Shown here in pieces: positions 48,028-56,944 of a stretch of DNA of 64,000 nt. How positions within the stretch are numbered: position 1 is the first letter of the stretch; each line of letters begins with the position of its first letter. The stretch is from Xanthobacter oligotrophicus. GTDB lineage: Bacteria > Pseudomonadota > Alphaproteobacteria > Rhizobiales > Xanthobacteraceae. The notes under the pieces are model-generated. The model was given only the letters and a program-made list of their open reading frames with translations. It was not told the origin of the DNA and did not search any database. A program made the position numbers and the translations under genes. The stretch covers positions 1 to 64,000 of the forward strand of contig NZ_VTTL01000012.1 of the NCBI RefSeq assembly GCF_008364685.1, given 5' to 3'.

Positions 48028-49298
48028 CCGCCCCCGAGGGCGATGGCCACGCGCAGGAAGCCGCTGGCGAGCGGCCAGAACAGGCGTCCCACGCCCTGCG
48101 ACGCGAAATAGAGCGCCATGCCGAGCCCGAAGAAGCCGTAGAACGGCCCGACCATGCGCAGATAGGCGCTGCCTGCCGCGATCATGTCCGGGTCGGCGCT
48201 AAACAGGGCCAGCCAGGCCTGCGGATAAAGCGCCGCCGCCACCCCGATAACTTCTGTGACGAGGAAGGCAAGGCCGCCGCCGACCAGCGCGATCTGTAGC
48301 GCGCGGGCGCCCTGTCCCGCTCCGATATTGGTGCCGACCAGCGCCACCAGCGGCGCGCCGATGCCGAAGACGAGCGGAATAAGCAGATATTCGAGCCGCG
48401 CCCCGGTGCCGAAGCCCGCCACGGCCCCCACGCCCGCCACCGAGGCCACCAGCGCCGTGGCGCCGGCGATGGTGACATTGGTCTGGATCGAGGTGATGGC
48501 CGAGACCGCACCCACCTTCAATATGCCGTTGAACAGGGGCCACTTGAGCGGCACGCGGATGAACCGCACCGGCGTCCGCCCTTTGAGGATGTACCACGCC
48601 ATCACCGCCGCGCCCGCCGCGTAGAACAGCAGGAGGGCCACCCCGCCGCCGACGATGCCGAGCGCCGGCACCGGGCCGAAGCCGAAGATGAGCAGCGGCG
48701 ACACCGGCACCAGGAACGCGACGCCGCCGCAGATGACGAGGGCCGGGAACAGCATGTTGCCGGTGCCGCGGATGACGCTGGCGAGCCCGTTCATCAGCCA
48801 GATCAGCACCGCCCCGGCGAACACCGTGTTGGAATAGGCGAGGGCGGCCTGAAGCTCCCCGCCCGCGCCGCCCAGCAGCCGGTAGAGCGGCGCGCCGAAC
48901 AGCAGGAACAGCGCCGAGAAGCCGGCGCCAGCGATCACATTGATCACCACCGCGTGGAGCACCAGCGCATCGGCTTCCCCCTTGCGCCCGGCCCCGAGGG
49001 CGCGGGCAACGGCGGAGGAGATGCCGCCGCCCATCGCGCCGGCGGAAATCATGGTCATGAGCATCACCGGCGGGAACACCAGCGCCATGCCGGCCAGCGC
49101 ATCGGTGCCGAGCTTGGAGATCCACCAGGTCTCGATCAGCCCGGTGGAGGCCTGCGCCACCATGATCAGCATGTTGGGCCACGCCATGCGCAGCAGCAGC
49201 GGCAGCACGGGCGCTTCCAGAAGGTGGCGCGTGCGCCCGTCGATGGCGGCCAGCCGCACCCCGGCGGGCGGGGCGATGGTCTGCGCGGTGTCGGTCAT
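47907..49298 (-). CDS. MATE family efflux transporter
   Basis: A 463-residue membrane protein with about twelve helices. It starts with a short cytoplasmic head and PVLPLLLRMAWPNMLIMVAQASTGLIETWWISKLGTDALAGMAL, the signature of the MATE/NorM superfamily. The second half repeats the fold (GAVSAITSIQTNVTIAGATALVASVAGVGAVAGFGTGARLEYLL). It exports cationic drugs or metabolites using a sodium or proton gradient. The ATG overlaps the stop of the HxlR regulator gene (ATGA), so both belong to one coupled operon. Confidence 0.9.
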   Translation of the reverse strand: MTDTAQTIAPPAGVRLAAIDGRTRHLLEAPVLPLLLRMAWPNMLIMVAQASTGLIETWWISKLGTDALAGMALVFPPVMLMTMISAGAMGGGISSAVARALGAGRKGEADALVLHAVVINVIAGAGFSALFLLFGAPLYRLLGGAGGELQAALAYSNTVFAGAVLIWLMNGLASVIRGTGNMLFPALVICGGVAFLVPVSPLLIFGFGPVPALGIVGGGVALLLFYAAGAAVMAWYILKGRTPVRFIRVPLKWPLFNGILKVGAVSAITSIQTNVTIAGATALVASVAGVGAVAGFGTGARLEYLLIPLVFGIGAPLVALVGTNIGAGQGARALQIALVGGGLAFLVTEVIGVAAALYPQAWLALFSADPDMIAAGSAYLRMVGPFYGFFGLGMALYFASQGVGRLFWPLASGFLRVAIALGGGYVALRLTGSLNALFAALGLGLAAFGLTILAAVRSGAWFR

Positions 49299-49801
49299 TG
49301 GCCCTCGTCCGGCGTGGGGTGGGGGGCGGTGCTGTAGCGTCGGCGCGTGCGCTCGCTCGCGGCGGGTCCCGCGACGGTGCGAAAGACGGGATCGGTGATG
49401 GGCAGGCCGCTCACTGCGTCGATCACGATGGGCCGCGCTTCGTGCCCGGTCCGGGTGTTCACGGTGAGGACGCTCTTGCCCTCGGGGGCAAAATGAGTGT
49501 TGCCCCACGCCTGCAGCATCACCAGGATCGGGCGGAAGTCCCGCGCGCGGTCGGTCAGGATGTAGTCGTGGCGCACCGGGCGCTCGCTGTAGCGCCGCTT
49601 TTCCAGAAGTCCGGCCTCCACCAGCGCCTTGAGGCGCCGGGTGAGCATGTTCGGCGCGATGCCGAGACTGTCCTGGAATTCGTCGAAGCGGGTGCGGCCG
49701 TTGAAGGCATCCCGCAGGATCAGGATGCTCCACCACTCGCCGACCCGCTCCAGTCCCCGGGCGATGGGGCATTCCATGGCGCTGAAGCTCGTATGCTTCA
49801 T
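49295..49801 (-). CDS. HxlR family transcriptional regulator
   Basis: A 168-residue MarR-like winged-helix regulator of the HxlR group. It has MECPIARGLERVGEWWSILILRDAFNGRTRFDEFQDSLGIAPNMLTRRLKALVEAGLLEKRRY, including the conserved N-terminal Cys used by redox-sensing members. The C-terminal tail is longer than the usual 110-130 residues. First gene of an operon with the MATE transporter. It is divergent from the MaoC gene, and an inverted repeat in between is a likely operator. Confidence 0.9.
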   Translation of the reverse strand: MKHTSFSAMECPIARGLERVGEWWSILILRDAFNGRTRFDEFQDSLGIAPNMLTRRLKALVEAGLLEKRRYSERPVRHDYILTDRARDFRPILVMLQAWGNTHFAPEGKSVLTVNTRTGHEARPIVIDAVSGLPITDPVFRTVAGPAASERTRRRYSTAPHPTPDEGQ

Positions 49802-49841
49802 CTGAAAGGGTCCTGTTGAACGGTCGCCCACGACCTTCTAT

Positions 49842-49868
49842 GAGTTACTTTCATTATGCAAGTTAATA
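49842..49868. promoter_or_regulatory. possible HxlR operator
   Basis: An inverted repeat, TTACTT (49845-49850) and AAGTTAA (49860-49866), lies in an AT-rich patch of the 84-base gap between the divergent HxlR and MaoC genes. HxlR-type regulators commonly bind such imperfect palindromes and repress their own promoter. Confidence 0.45.
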
Positions 49869-49885
49869 AGGGGAGAGCGGGCGCC

Positions 49886-50356
49886 ATGGCTCAGGACAAC
49901 GGCCCGGAGCAACTGTTTCTCGACGACCTCGCGGTGGGCCAGATATTCCTCAGCGGGCAGTACGCGCTCACGCGGGACGAGATCACGGCCTTTGCCGCGA
50001 CCTTCGATCCGCAGCCCTTTCACCTGGATGATGAAGCCGCCCGTGCCACCCTGTTTGCCGGCCTCGCCGCCAGTGGCTGGCACACGGCGGCCGTGACCAT
50101 GCGCCTGCTGGTGGGCGGCGGGGCGCCGCTTGCAGGCGGGATCATCGGCGCAGGCGGCGAGATCGAGTGGCCCCGTCCAACCCGCCCCGACGATGTGCTG
50201 CAGGTGGAGAGCGAGGTGCTGGAGATCATTCCCTCCCGCTCGAAGCCCGACCGCGGCATGGTGCGCCTGCGCAGCCGGACGCGGAACCAGAACGGCGAGG
50301 TCGTCCAGGTTCTCACCGCCCGGCTCATCGTGCCGCGCCGACAGGTGGATCCGTGA
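49886..50356 (+). CDS. MaoC family dehydratase (hotdog fold)
   Basis: A 156-residue MaoC-like (R)-specific enoyl-CoA hydratase. The helix-overhanging hotdog pattern is visible: LTRDEITAFAATFDPQPFHLDDEAA with the catalytic Asp/His pair (D and H of DPQPFH), then GLAASGWHTAAVTMRLL and WPRPTRPDDVLQVESEVL. It would hydrate trans-2-enoyl-CoA substrates. ATG 49886 follows GGGGAGAG; ATG 49856 would overlap the putative HxlR operator. No clear metabolic partner is adjacent. Confidence 0.88.
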   Translation: MAQDNGPEQLFLDDLAVGQIFLSGQYALTRDEITAFAATFDPQPFHLDDEAARATLFAGLAASGWHTAAVTMRLLVGGGAPLAGGIIGAGGEIEWPRPTRPDDVLQVESEVLEIIPSRSKPDRGMVRLRSRTRNQNGEVVQVLTARLIVPRRQVDP

Positions 50357-50373
50357 GTTCGGGCCCGCCCCCC

Positions 50374-51252
50374 TCAGGCGACGGCGGCGGGAAAGGCCTG
50401 CGCGGCCAGGGTCTCGGTGAGGAAGGTGACCAGCGGGCGCACCAGGTCCGCTTCCGCCCGCTCCTCGCCCACCAGCACCACCTCGGTCATGGGCAGGGCG
50501 GGCCAGTGGTCCGGCGCGCGCAGGGCCTGCATGTCGGGGCCGATGAAGGAGCGCCCCAGCACGGTCACGCCAAGCCCGCCGGCCACCGCTGCGCGGATGC
50601 CGGTGAGGCTGGACGCCGTGCAGGCGGCGAACCAGGGCCGGCGCACCGCGTCCAGCGCCTGGATCATCACCTCGCGATAGGTGCAGGGCGGCGGCAGCAG
50701 CACCAGCGGCGCGGGCCGCTCGAAGTCCGGCTGGTAGTCGACGGAGGCCATCCACACCAGCTGCTCGCGCCAGATCACGCGGCCGCGCTGGGCGGTGCCG
50801 TCCTTCTTGGCGATGACCGCGTCGAGCTGTCCGGCATCGTAGGCGGCCAGCAACTCGCAGCTGAGGGCGGTGCGCAATTCCATGTGCAGGCCCGGATAGA
50901 GCCGCTGGAAGCGCGCCAGCATACCGGGCAGGAGGTTCGGCATGAAGTCCTCGGACACGCCGAGGCGCAGGCTGCCCACGGTGGGCTCCAGCAGGGAGCG
51001 CACCGCCAGATCGTTCAGTTCCAGGATGCGCCGGGCCATGCCCAAAAGCTTCTCGCCCTCGCGGGTGAGGGTGAGGGACCGGCTGGTGCGCTCGAACACA
51101 CGGCGCCCCAGAAGATCCTCCAGCTTGAGGATTTTCTGGCTCACCGCCGATTGCGAGCGGCCGACCACCTCGGCGGCGGCGGTGAAGCCGCCGGTCTCGG
51201 CCACGGCCACGAAGGCGCGCAGCAGGTCGAGTTCAAGATCGGGAAAGCGCAT
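50374..51252 (-). CDS. LysR family transcriptional regulator
   Basis: A 292-residue LysR regulator. The HTH is at about residues 6-65 (LDLLRAFVAVAETGGFTAAAEVVGRSQSAVSQKILKLEDLLGRRVFERTSR). The effector domain includes LRLGVSEDFMPNLLPGMLARFQ. It is divergent from the zinc-type alcohol dehydrogenase gene (145-base gap), so that gene is its probable target. Convergent with the MaoC gene. Confidence 0.9.
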   Translation of the reverse strand: MRFPDLELDLLRAFVAVAETGGFTAAAEVVGRSQSAVSQKILKLEDLLGRRVFERTSRSLTLTREGEKLLGMARRILELNDLAVRSLLEPTVGSLRLGVSEDFMPNLLPGMLARFQRLYPGLHMELRTALSCELLAAYDAGQLDAVIAKKDGTAQRGRVIWREQLVWMASVDYQPDFERPAPLVLLPPPCTYREVMIQALDAVRRPWFAACTASSLTGIRAAVAGGLGVTVLGRSFIGPDMQALRAPDHWPALPMTEVVLVGEERAEADLVRPLVTFLTETLAAQAFPAAVA

Positions 51253-51397
51253 GGGGGTCTATTTGTATTTCGTTTTCCTGTGATCAGAATTATGCGTTTT
51301 GCTTCTTGAAAACAATGGGCGATCTTGCACCCACATCTCCCCACGAGGTTGCGTGCCCGGTCGTCCGAGGCCGCCCCGGCCGCACAGAGGTTCCGCG

Positions 51398-52411
51398 ATG
51401 AAAGCTATTGGATTTTATGCGTCGCTTCCCATCGAGGACGCGTCGTCTCTGGTCGATATGGAGATCCCCACGCCGGAACTGCGCCCGCATGATCTGCTGG
51501 TGCGGGTGCGTGCCGTCTCGGTCAATCCGGTGGATGTGAAGGTCCGCGCCCGGACGACGCCGGCTGAGGGCACGGCGCACATCCTCGGCTACGACGCGGT
51601 CGGAACCGTCGAGGCAGTGGGTCCGCAGGTGACCCTGTTCCGCCCCGGCGACGAGGTGTTCTACGCCGGCAGCATCGACCGGCCCGGCACCAATTCTGAG
51701 CTGCACGCCGTGGACGAGCGCATCGTCGGCCGCAAGCCCGCGACCCTGAGCGATGCCGAGGCGGCCGCGTTGCCGCTCACCGCAATCACCGCCTGGGAAT
51801 TGCTGTTCGATCGCCTTCGCGTGCCCTACGGGGTGAAGACACAGGACGGCGCCATCCTGATCGTGAACGGGGCGGGCGGCGTCGGCTCCATCCTCATCCA
51901 GCTGGCGCGGCGGCTCACCGGCCTCACGGTGATCGCCACCGCCTCCCGTCCCGAAACCGTCCAGTGGTGCAGGGACATGGGCGCGCACCATGTGATCGAC
52001 CATCGCCAGCCCCTGGACGAGGGCCTAAAGGCCATCGGCATCCCGCAGGTGGAGTATGTGGCGAGCCTCACCGCCACCGACCAGCATCTGCCGGCCATCG
52101 CCAATGCCCTGGCGCCGCAGGGCGCGCTGGCGCTGATCGACGATCCCAAGACGCTCGACATCGTGCCCTTCAAGCGCAAGAGCCTGTCGGTGCATTGGGA
52201 GCTCATGTTCACCCGTCCGCTGTTCGACACGCCGGATCTCATCCGCCAGCACCAGTTGCTGAACGAGGTGTCGGCGCTGGTGGATGCCGGCCTGCTGCGC
52301 ACCACCCTGCGCGAGGAGCTGGGCGCCATCACCGCCGCCAACCTGCGCAAGGCGCATGCGCTGGTGGAGAGCGGCCGCAGCATCGGGAAGGCGGTTCTGG
52401 TGGGGTTCTAG
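51398..52411 (+). CDS. zinc-binding alcohol dehydrogenase family / quinone oxidoreductase-like protein
   Basis: A 337-residue medium-chain dehydrogenase/reductase. It opens [27 protein letters not shown] and has NPVDVKVR, the Rossmann motif [18 protein letters not shown] near residue 151 and [19 protein letters not shown]. This is the zinc-independent quinone-oxidoreductase branch often annotated as zinc-binding alcohol dehydrogenase family. It reduces quinones or enones with NADPH. It is divergent from a LysR gene. Its stop overlaps the end of the convergent LnmK-like gene by four bases. Confidence 0.88.
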   Translation: MKAIGFYASLPIEDASSLVDMEIPTPELRPHDLLVRVRAVSVNPVDVKVRARTTPAEGTAHILGYDAVGTVEAVGPQVTLFRPGDEVFYAGSIDRPGTNSELHAVDERIVGRKPATLSDAEAAALPLTAITAWELLFDRLRVPYGVKTQDGAILIVNGAGGVGSILIQLARRLTGLTVIATASRPETVQWCRDMGAHHVIDHRQPLDEGLKAIGIPQVEYVASLTATDQHLPAIANALAPQGALALIDDPKTLDIVPFKRKSLSVHWELMFTRPLFDTPDLIRQHQLLNEVSALVDAGLLRTTLREELGAITAANLRKAHALVESGRSIGKAVLVGF

Positions 52412-53229
52412 ACCGCGATCTGCCCCTTCTCGGTGCGCACCTGCGCCAGCAGTGCCCCGTCGCCGGCGCGGCGCAGGTGCGCGCGCAGCAGCCATCGACC
52501 GGGGCCGGAGGGCGCCTCTACGGTCGCCACCTCGATGCGCTCTCCTGGGTCCATGTTGCCGTGATAGGTGATGGTGCGCGCCTGCGTGACGAAGGCGCCC
52601 GCCCGTCGGGGATTGAGCGTGAACGCCGCCCGCTCGGCGATGGCGAGGTAGCTGGCGAAGTAGAGAAATCCCGCGCCGTTGAAGTCCTCGCTGGGGCAGG
52701 GCGTGAAGGCGAAGTGGCCCTGCGCCTCCCCGGGCTCAAACGGCGCCTCGACGGGCTCCGGCCTCGGTCCGGCCTCAAGCGGCAGCGCGGCGAGGCCGGG
52801 CACCTCCACCCGGCAGACCCGGCGGTTGGAGGAGCCGTCGCGGCGGATGAAGGCGGACAGCAGGCTCACCGTGCCCATGGCGCGGCCGTCCACATTCAGC
52901 TCATGCCGGCTCGCGAGCTGGGTACGGGAGGCGCGCCACAGGGTGGAGCGGATGACGAGGCAATCGCCCTCCCGGGCCTCGGCGAAGCGGGCCTGTTCGA
53001 TCCGTACCTGCCGGAACGCGGCATAGACGCGCCGGCCGTCGCGGTCCTCGATGTGGGCGGCGGGCCGGCCGATCTGCCTGGCGATCTGCTGCCAATGTAC
53101 GTCGCCCAGATGCTTCAGCAGCCATGTCTCGGACAGGCCGGCGGGCGTCAGGTGCGGCATGCCCAGGCACACGCTGCCGAGGTGGCCGAGATCCGATGCG
53201 AAGGGCGGATTGGGGCTGAGAAGGCTCAC
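52408..53229 (-). CDS. LnmK-like double-hotdog acyl-CoA enzyme (Pnap_2097 type)
   Basis: A 273-residue protein resembling LnmK and Pnap_2097-type proteins, double-hotdog acyltransferase/decarboxylase or thioesterase relatives. Visible are [23 protein letters not shown] near residue 24 and the signature [23 protein letters not shown] in the second hotdog. The GTG start at 53229 overlaps the NitH-type flavoprotein stop by GTGA, so it is translated as the last gene of the Nit1C operon. An alternative ATG at 53160 would drop the coupling. What acyl substrate it uses is unknown; it is not one of the standard eight Nit1C proteins as I know them. Confidence 0.72.
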   Translation of the reverse strand: MSLLSPNPPFASDLGHLGSVCLGMPHLTPAGLSETWLLKHLGDVHWQQIARQIGRPAAHIEDRDGRRVYAAFRQVRIEQARFAEAREGDCLVIRSTLWRASRTQLASRHELNVDGRAMGTVSLLSAFIRRDGSSNRRVCRVEVPGLAALPLEAGPRPEPVEAPFEPGEAQGHFAFTPCPSEDFNGAGFLYFASYLAIAERAAFTLNPRRAGAFVTQARTITYHGNMDPGERIEVATVEAPSGPGRWLLRAHLRRAGDGALLAQVRTEKGQIAV

Positions 53230-54491
53230 GACACCTCCTCCGCTTGCGCGAACTGGGCAGCCGCCAGGGTGCCGGCGAGCTTGCCCACCACATGCTCGGC
53301 ATCGCGTCCCACGCTCAGGAAGCGGCCTGAGCCCCAGGTCCAAAGCCACGGCAGGCCCAGCACATAGAGCCCCGAAACGTCGGTGACGCCGCGCCGGTGC
53401 ACCGGATAGCCGGTGCCGTCGAAGATGGGCAGGCCGACGAAGGCCCAGTTGGGCCGGAAGCCGGTGGCCCAGACCACGCTGGTGATGCCGGCGGCCTCAA
53501 GATCCAGCGCGGTGGTCTCCTGCTCGGGCTCCCACTCTGGGGTGTAGACGGAGGGTGGCGGCGCAGCGATGCCACGCTCGGCGATGTAGCGGTCGATGAG
53601 GGCGTTGATGCCGTTGTAGACGCGGTCGGCGGCGTCGAGATTGGCCTTCAGGTTTGGCTCGAACAGCATCTTGCCGCCGGAGACGCCGCGCACGCGGCCG
53701 TAGAGCGCCATGCCCTGCCGGGCGAAGGCGCGCAGATCGATGTCGCGCCCGCCGTCGCGGCCGGTGAGATAGTGGTTGGTGTCGTGCTTTTTCTTGCCCA
53801 TGCCGTCGTCGGCGACGGTGATGTCGTACTGGCCCACGTCCCACAGCCAGTCCACCACGTCGCGGCCGCGATAGAAGCGGGCGCAGCGCGGGGCGTTGCC
53901 GGTGGCGAGGTGGACCTTGCGGCCGGCGAGGTGCAGGTCCTCGGCGATCTGCGCCCCGGACTGGCCCGAGCCCACCACCATCACCGCGCCCTCGGGCAGC
54001 TGGCCAGCATTGCGATAGGCGGCGGTGTGGACCTGCACGATGTCCTCCGGCAGGCGCTCGCCGGCGCGGGGGATCTCGGGCTCGCCATAGAGGCTGGTGG
54101 CAAGGATCACGGCGTCGGCGGTGATCCTGCCGGCGGAGGTCTCGATGCGGAACACGTCGCCGCGCTTCTCCAGCGCCGTGACCGTGGTGTGCTCCAGCAC
54201 CGGGGCATTCACCTTGGCGGCGAAGCGGTCGAGATAGGCGACGATCTGCTCCTTCACCATGAAGCCGTTGGGATCGTCCCCGTCATAGGGATGGTCGGGC
54301 AGCTGGCACTGCCAGTTGGGCGTGACGAGGCAGAACGCGTCCCAGCGCTCGTTCCGCCACTTGTTCATCACGGTGTTCTTCTCGACCACCACATGGTCGA
54401 TGCCGGCGCGGGACAGGTAATGGCTGGCGGAAAGGCCGGCCTGGCCGCCGCCCACCACGACGGCGGCATAGTGGGACTTGAGCTGTGTCAT
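53226..54491 (-). CDS. nitH: MSMEG_0569-family flavin-dependent oxidoreductase (Nit1C NitH)
   Basis: A 421-residue flavoprotein monooxygenase-like oxidoreductase. The FAD-binding GGGQAG is at residues 14-19 followed by the glutamate ribose-binder in VVVEKN. A second nucleotide-binding loop VVGSGQSGAQIAED lies near 172. WNERWDAFCLV-type and WATGFRPNWAFVGLP motifs match the MSMEG_0569 family. In Nit1C clusters this flavoprotein accompanies the nitrilase. The ATG at 54491 overlaps the stop of the preceding nitG frame (ATGA) and its own stop overlaps the next gene (GTGA), so it is tightly coupled on both sides. Confidence 0.88.
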   Translation of the reverse strand: MTQLKSHYAAVVVGGGQAGLSASHYLSRAGIDHVVVEKNTVMNKWRNERWDAFCLVTPNWQCQLPDHPYDGDDPNGFMVKEQIVAYLDRFAAKVNAPVLEHTTVTALEKRGDVFRIETSAGRITADAVILATSLYGEPEIPRAGERLPEDIVQVHTAAYRNAGQLPEGAVMVVGSGQSGAQIAEDLHLAGRKVHLATGNAPRCARFYRGRDVVDWLWDVGQYDITVADDGMGKKKHDTNHYLTGRDGGRDIDLRAFARQGMALYGRVRGVSGGKMLFEPNLKANLDAADRVYNGINALIDRYIAERGIAAPPPSVYTPEWEPEQETTALDLEAAGITSVVWATGFRPNWAFVGLPIFDGTGYPVHRRGVTDVSGLYVLGLPWLWTWGSGRFLSVGRDAEHVVGKLAGTLAAAQFAQAEEVS

Positions 54492-54807
54492 CGAGATGAT
54501 CCTTGATCGGGCGTGAGGAGGGCAAGGCAGGTGACTTCGCAGGTGACTTCCGCGCGCGGCGCGTCGCGAAAGCAGGCGGCGCGCGCCTCCAGCCGCGCCA
54601 GCTGGCCGAGGGCGAGGGAGCAGGGCGGCCGTATTTCGCGGCGACGCGGTTTGAAGCGGTGGTGAGGGCGGCGCGCGCCCGGCCCATGAAGTCGTCGAGC
54701 GGGTAGGCCACCCCTTCGGCGAAGTATTCGCGGACGACGAGGGAGGGCGAATAGCACTCCTCCTCGCTGCCATCTGGCCAGGCGATCCGGAAGCGCATCT
54801 CAGGCAT
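54488..54807 (-). pseudogene. nitG: MSMEG_0570-family small protein (Nit1C NitG), frameshifted
   Basis: The N-terminal half reads MPEMRFRIAWPDGSEEECYS and on through YPLDDFMGRARAALTTASNRVAAKYG in one frame, starting at 54807. After about residue 54 the family-like continuation (CSLALGQLARLEARAACF, then RDAPRAEVTCEV) is in another frame. That frame stops at 54488, in the expected ATGA overlap with nitH. The span is 320 bases, so one missing base near 54622-54632 in a C-rich run explains the break. Restored, it would give about 106 residues. It is either a real mutation or a sequencing error. Family function is unknown. Confidence 0.78.
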
Positions 54808-55951
54808 GGGCGGCCTCCGCGAGGCGGTGGTAGAGGGGTAGGTGCGCGCGGGCGACGGCGGGCCAGCCGTGCCGTGCCGCGACGGTGATGCCGGCCTGGG
54901 CGAAGCGCTCGCGCGCGGCGGGCTGCAACGAGATCGCCATGGCGTCGGCGATGGAGGCGGGCCGCAGCGGGTCGCACCACAGGGCGTCGCCGTCGCCAAG
55001 ATATTCGGTGAAGGGGGCGATCCAGGAGACGATCACCGGCACGCTGCAGGCCATGGCCTCCAGCACACACAGGCCGAAGCCCTCCTTCACCGAGGCGAAC
55101 ACCAGCCCATGGGCAAGGCGGTAGAGCGGCGCCATGTCCGCATCGTCGAGCGGGCCGGTGACGTGCACGCCGGCCGCCCCGCCACGGGCGAGGGTCGCCC
55201 TGAACTGCGCCTGGCAGGCGCCGTGATCGAGCAGGGATGCGCCCCCGGCGATCACCAGCTGGATGTCCGGCCGCAGCGCGCGCAGCTGGAGGAAGGCCTC
55301 GAGGATACGCACCGAATTTTTGCGCTCCTCCACGCCGCCGACGCTGAGGAAGACCGGTCCGGGCCCAAGGCCGAGGCGGGCGCGCAGCGCGGCGTCGCTT
55401 CTGCCCGGCTCGGGGCGGAAGCGGACGGTGTCCACGCCGTTGCCGCAGAGGTCGGCGGCGATGCCGAACTCGACGGAAAGGTGCGCCTGCCAGGTGCGGC
55501 TCACCACCATCCAGCCGTCAGCCTCGCGGATCGCCCGCTCTTGGAGCGCTGAAAGCCGAGGGTCGGCGAAGCTGTCCACGTGGTGGACTGTGCGCACGAA
55601 GCCGGGGATCCTGCCCCGCGCCTTCAGGGTCGCCAGCGCATTGCCGGAGATGCCGTCATGGGCGTGGAACAGGTCGTAGCCGTCGGTGCCCGTCCTCTCG
55701 AAATGGCGCACGTAGTCGGCGATGCGCTGCTTCACCATCGCCGTCATGCCGGCGACGGCGGGCGCCACCGGGAAGGCCTCGACAGGGCAGGGCGGGGCGC
55801 GGAAGAAGCCGGTGCCGCGGGCATCGGGCGCATGCAGCACCGGGGCGTGGCCGAGATCGGCCAGCGCTTCGCAGAGCTTCATGGCATGGACCACGCCGCC
55901 GCGCGGATTGGTGGAATGGGTGAGCACGGCGATGCGCAGGGGCCGGACCAT
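54800..55951 (-). CDS. MSMEG_0565-family glycosyltransferase of the Nit1C cluster
   Basis: A 383-residue GT-B glycosyltransferase (GT4 type). The N-terminal domain has LTHSTNPRGGVVHAMKLCEAL. The C-terminal domain begins about FLSVGGVEERKNSVRILEAFLQLR and has the EX7E-type motif in KEGFGLCVLEAMACSVPVI. This subtype occurs in the MSMEG_0565 position of Nit1C clusters in actinobacteria and alphaproteobacteria. ATG 55951 or GTG 55954 overlaps the preceding stop, and its own stop overlaps the nitG start by eight bases. The sugar donor and acceptor are unknown; a glycosylated nitrile-derived product is speculation. Confidence 0.87.
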   Translation of the reverse strand: MVRPLRIAVLTHSTNPRGGVVHAMKLCEALADLGHAPVLHAPDARGTGFFRAPPCPVEAFPVAPAVAGMTAMVKQRIADYVRHFERTGTDGYDLFHAHDGISGNALATLKARGRIPGFVRTVHHVDSFADPRLSALQERAIREADGWMVVSRTWQAHLSVEFGIAADLCGNGVDTVRFRPEPGRSDAALRARLGLGPGPVFLSVGGVEERKNSVRILEAFLQLRALRPDIQLVIAGGASLLDHGACQAQFRATLARGGAAGVHVTGPLDDADMAPLYRLAHGLVFASVKEGFGLCVLEAMACSVPVIVSWIAPFTEYLGDGDALWCDPLRPASIADAMAISLQPAARERFAQAGITVAARHGWPAVARAHLPLYHRLAEAAHA

Positions 55952-56943
55952 CACGCCGCCTCCCCGCGGGCGCCAAGGCCCATGAGCCGGCGCGCCCGAT
56001 AGTCCCGCACGAGGGCCCGGCGCGGGCCGCTGGAGACCGTCACCGCATGGCCGGCCTCCACCGTGCCGATGGCCGCCGCCGTGATGTCGCGGGCGGCGAA
56101 CAGGGCGAGGATGGCGTCAACGTGCGCCGCATCGGCGGACAGCAGGAAGCCGTAGCTCGGGAAGCTGTTGAGCCAGCGGGGCAGGGGCACGCCGGCCGGA
56201 ACGGGAATGGCGTCGAGGTCGATGTCGATGGCGACGTTCGAGCATTCCGCCAGCATGATCGCCGTGCCGACGAGGCCGGCTTGGCTGATGTCCTTGGCGG
56301 CGCGGCAGAGGCCGCGTTCGGCGATCTGCGGCAGCAGCGCGAGGTCGCCGCGCAGCCGCGCGGGCGGGGCGTCGAGGGCCGCCTGCCAGTTGTCGAACGG
56401 CGCGCGATAGGCGCCGCGATGGTCGATGGCGGCGATCAGCGTATCGCCGGGGCGGGCATCGGAGCTGGTCAGAAGGTGCGGCCCGGCCCGCCCCAGCACT
56501 GCCACGGCGAGCTGGCCTTGCGATGCGTTGAGGTTGGAATGCCCGCCGACCACGGGGACCCCATAGGCGGCGGAGGCGGCCCTGAGGCCGTCGAGGATGG
56601 GCGCGCCATCGGCGGCGTCCCGCGCCCACAGGGCATCCACCACGGCCAGCGGCCGGCCGCCCATGGCGGCGATGTCGGAGAGGTTCACCATCACCCCGCA
56701 CCAGCCGGCGAACCAGGGGTCGGCGGCGACGAAGCCGGCGATGAAGCCCTCGATGGCGAACAGGATATGGCCGTCGCCATCGGGGATGGCGGCGCAGTCG
56801 TCGCCCACCGGCACGGGGGCTCCGGCAAGGTGGGAGCCCGCAAGACCGAGGCGGGCGGCCACCACGCCGATGTCGGCCTTGGCGGCGATGCCGGGGCTGG
56901 CGGCGAGGCCCTCGGCGAGGGCGAGGAAGGCGGCGTCGTCCAT
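55951..56943 (-). CDS. nitF: sll0787-family AIR synthase-like protein (Nit1C NitF)
   Basis: A 330-residue member of the PurM/HypE/ThiL/SelD ATP-binding superfamily. The glycine/aspartate-rich N-terminal segment includes VGDDCAAIPDGDGHILFAIEGF and VMVNLSDIAAMGGRPLAVVDAL; DISQAGLVGTAIMLAE marks the C-terminal domain. In Nit1C clusters this AIR-synthase-like protein is always found, but its substrate is unknown; ATP-dependent activation of an amide or thioacid-like group is a family-based guess. Starts one base after the preceding stop and overlaps the next start. Confidence 0.88.
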   Translation of the reverse strand: MDDAAFLALAEGLAASPGIAAKADIGVVAARLGLAGSHLAGAPVPVGDDCAAIPDGDGHILFAIEGFIAGFVAADPWFAGWCGVMVNLSDIAAMGGRPLAVVDALWARDAADGAPILDGLRAASAAYGVPVVGGHSNLNASQGQLAVAVLGRAGPHLLTSSDARPGDTLIAAIDHRGAYRAPFDNWQAALDAPPARLRGDLALLPQIAERGLCRAAKDISQAGLVGTAIMLAECSNVAIDIDLDAIPVPAGVPLPRWLNSFPSYGFLLSADAAHVDAILALFAARDITAAAIGTVEAGHAVTVSSGPRRALVRDYRARRLMGLGARGEAA

Positions 56944-56944
56944 C

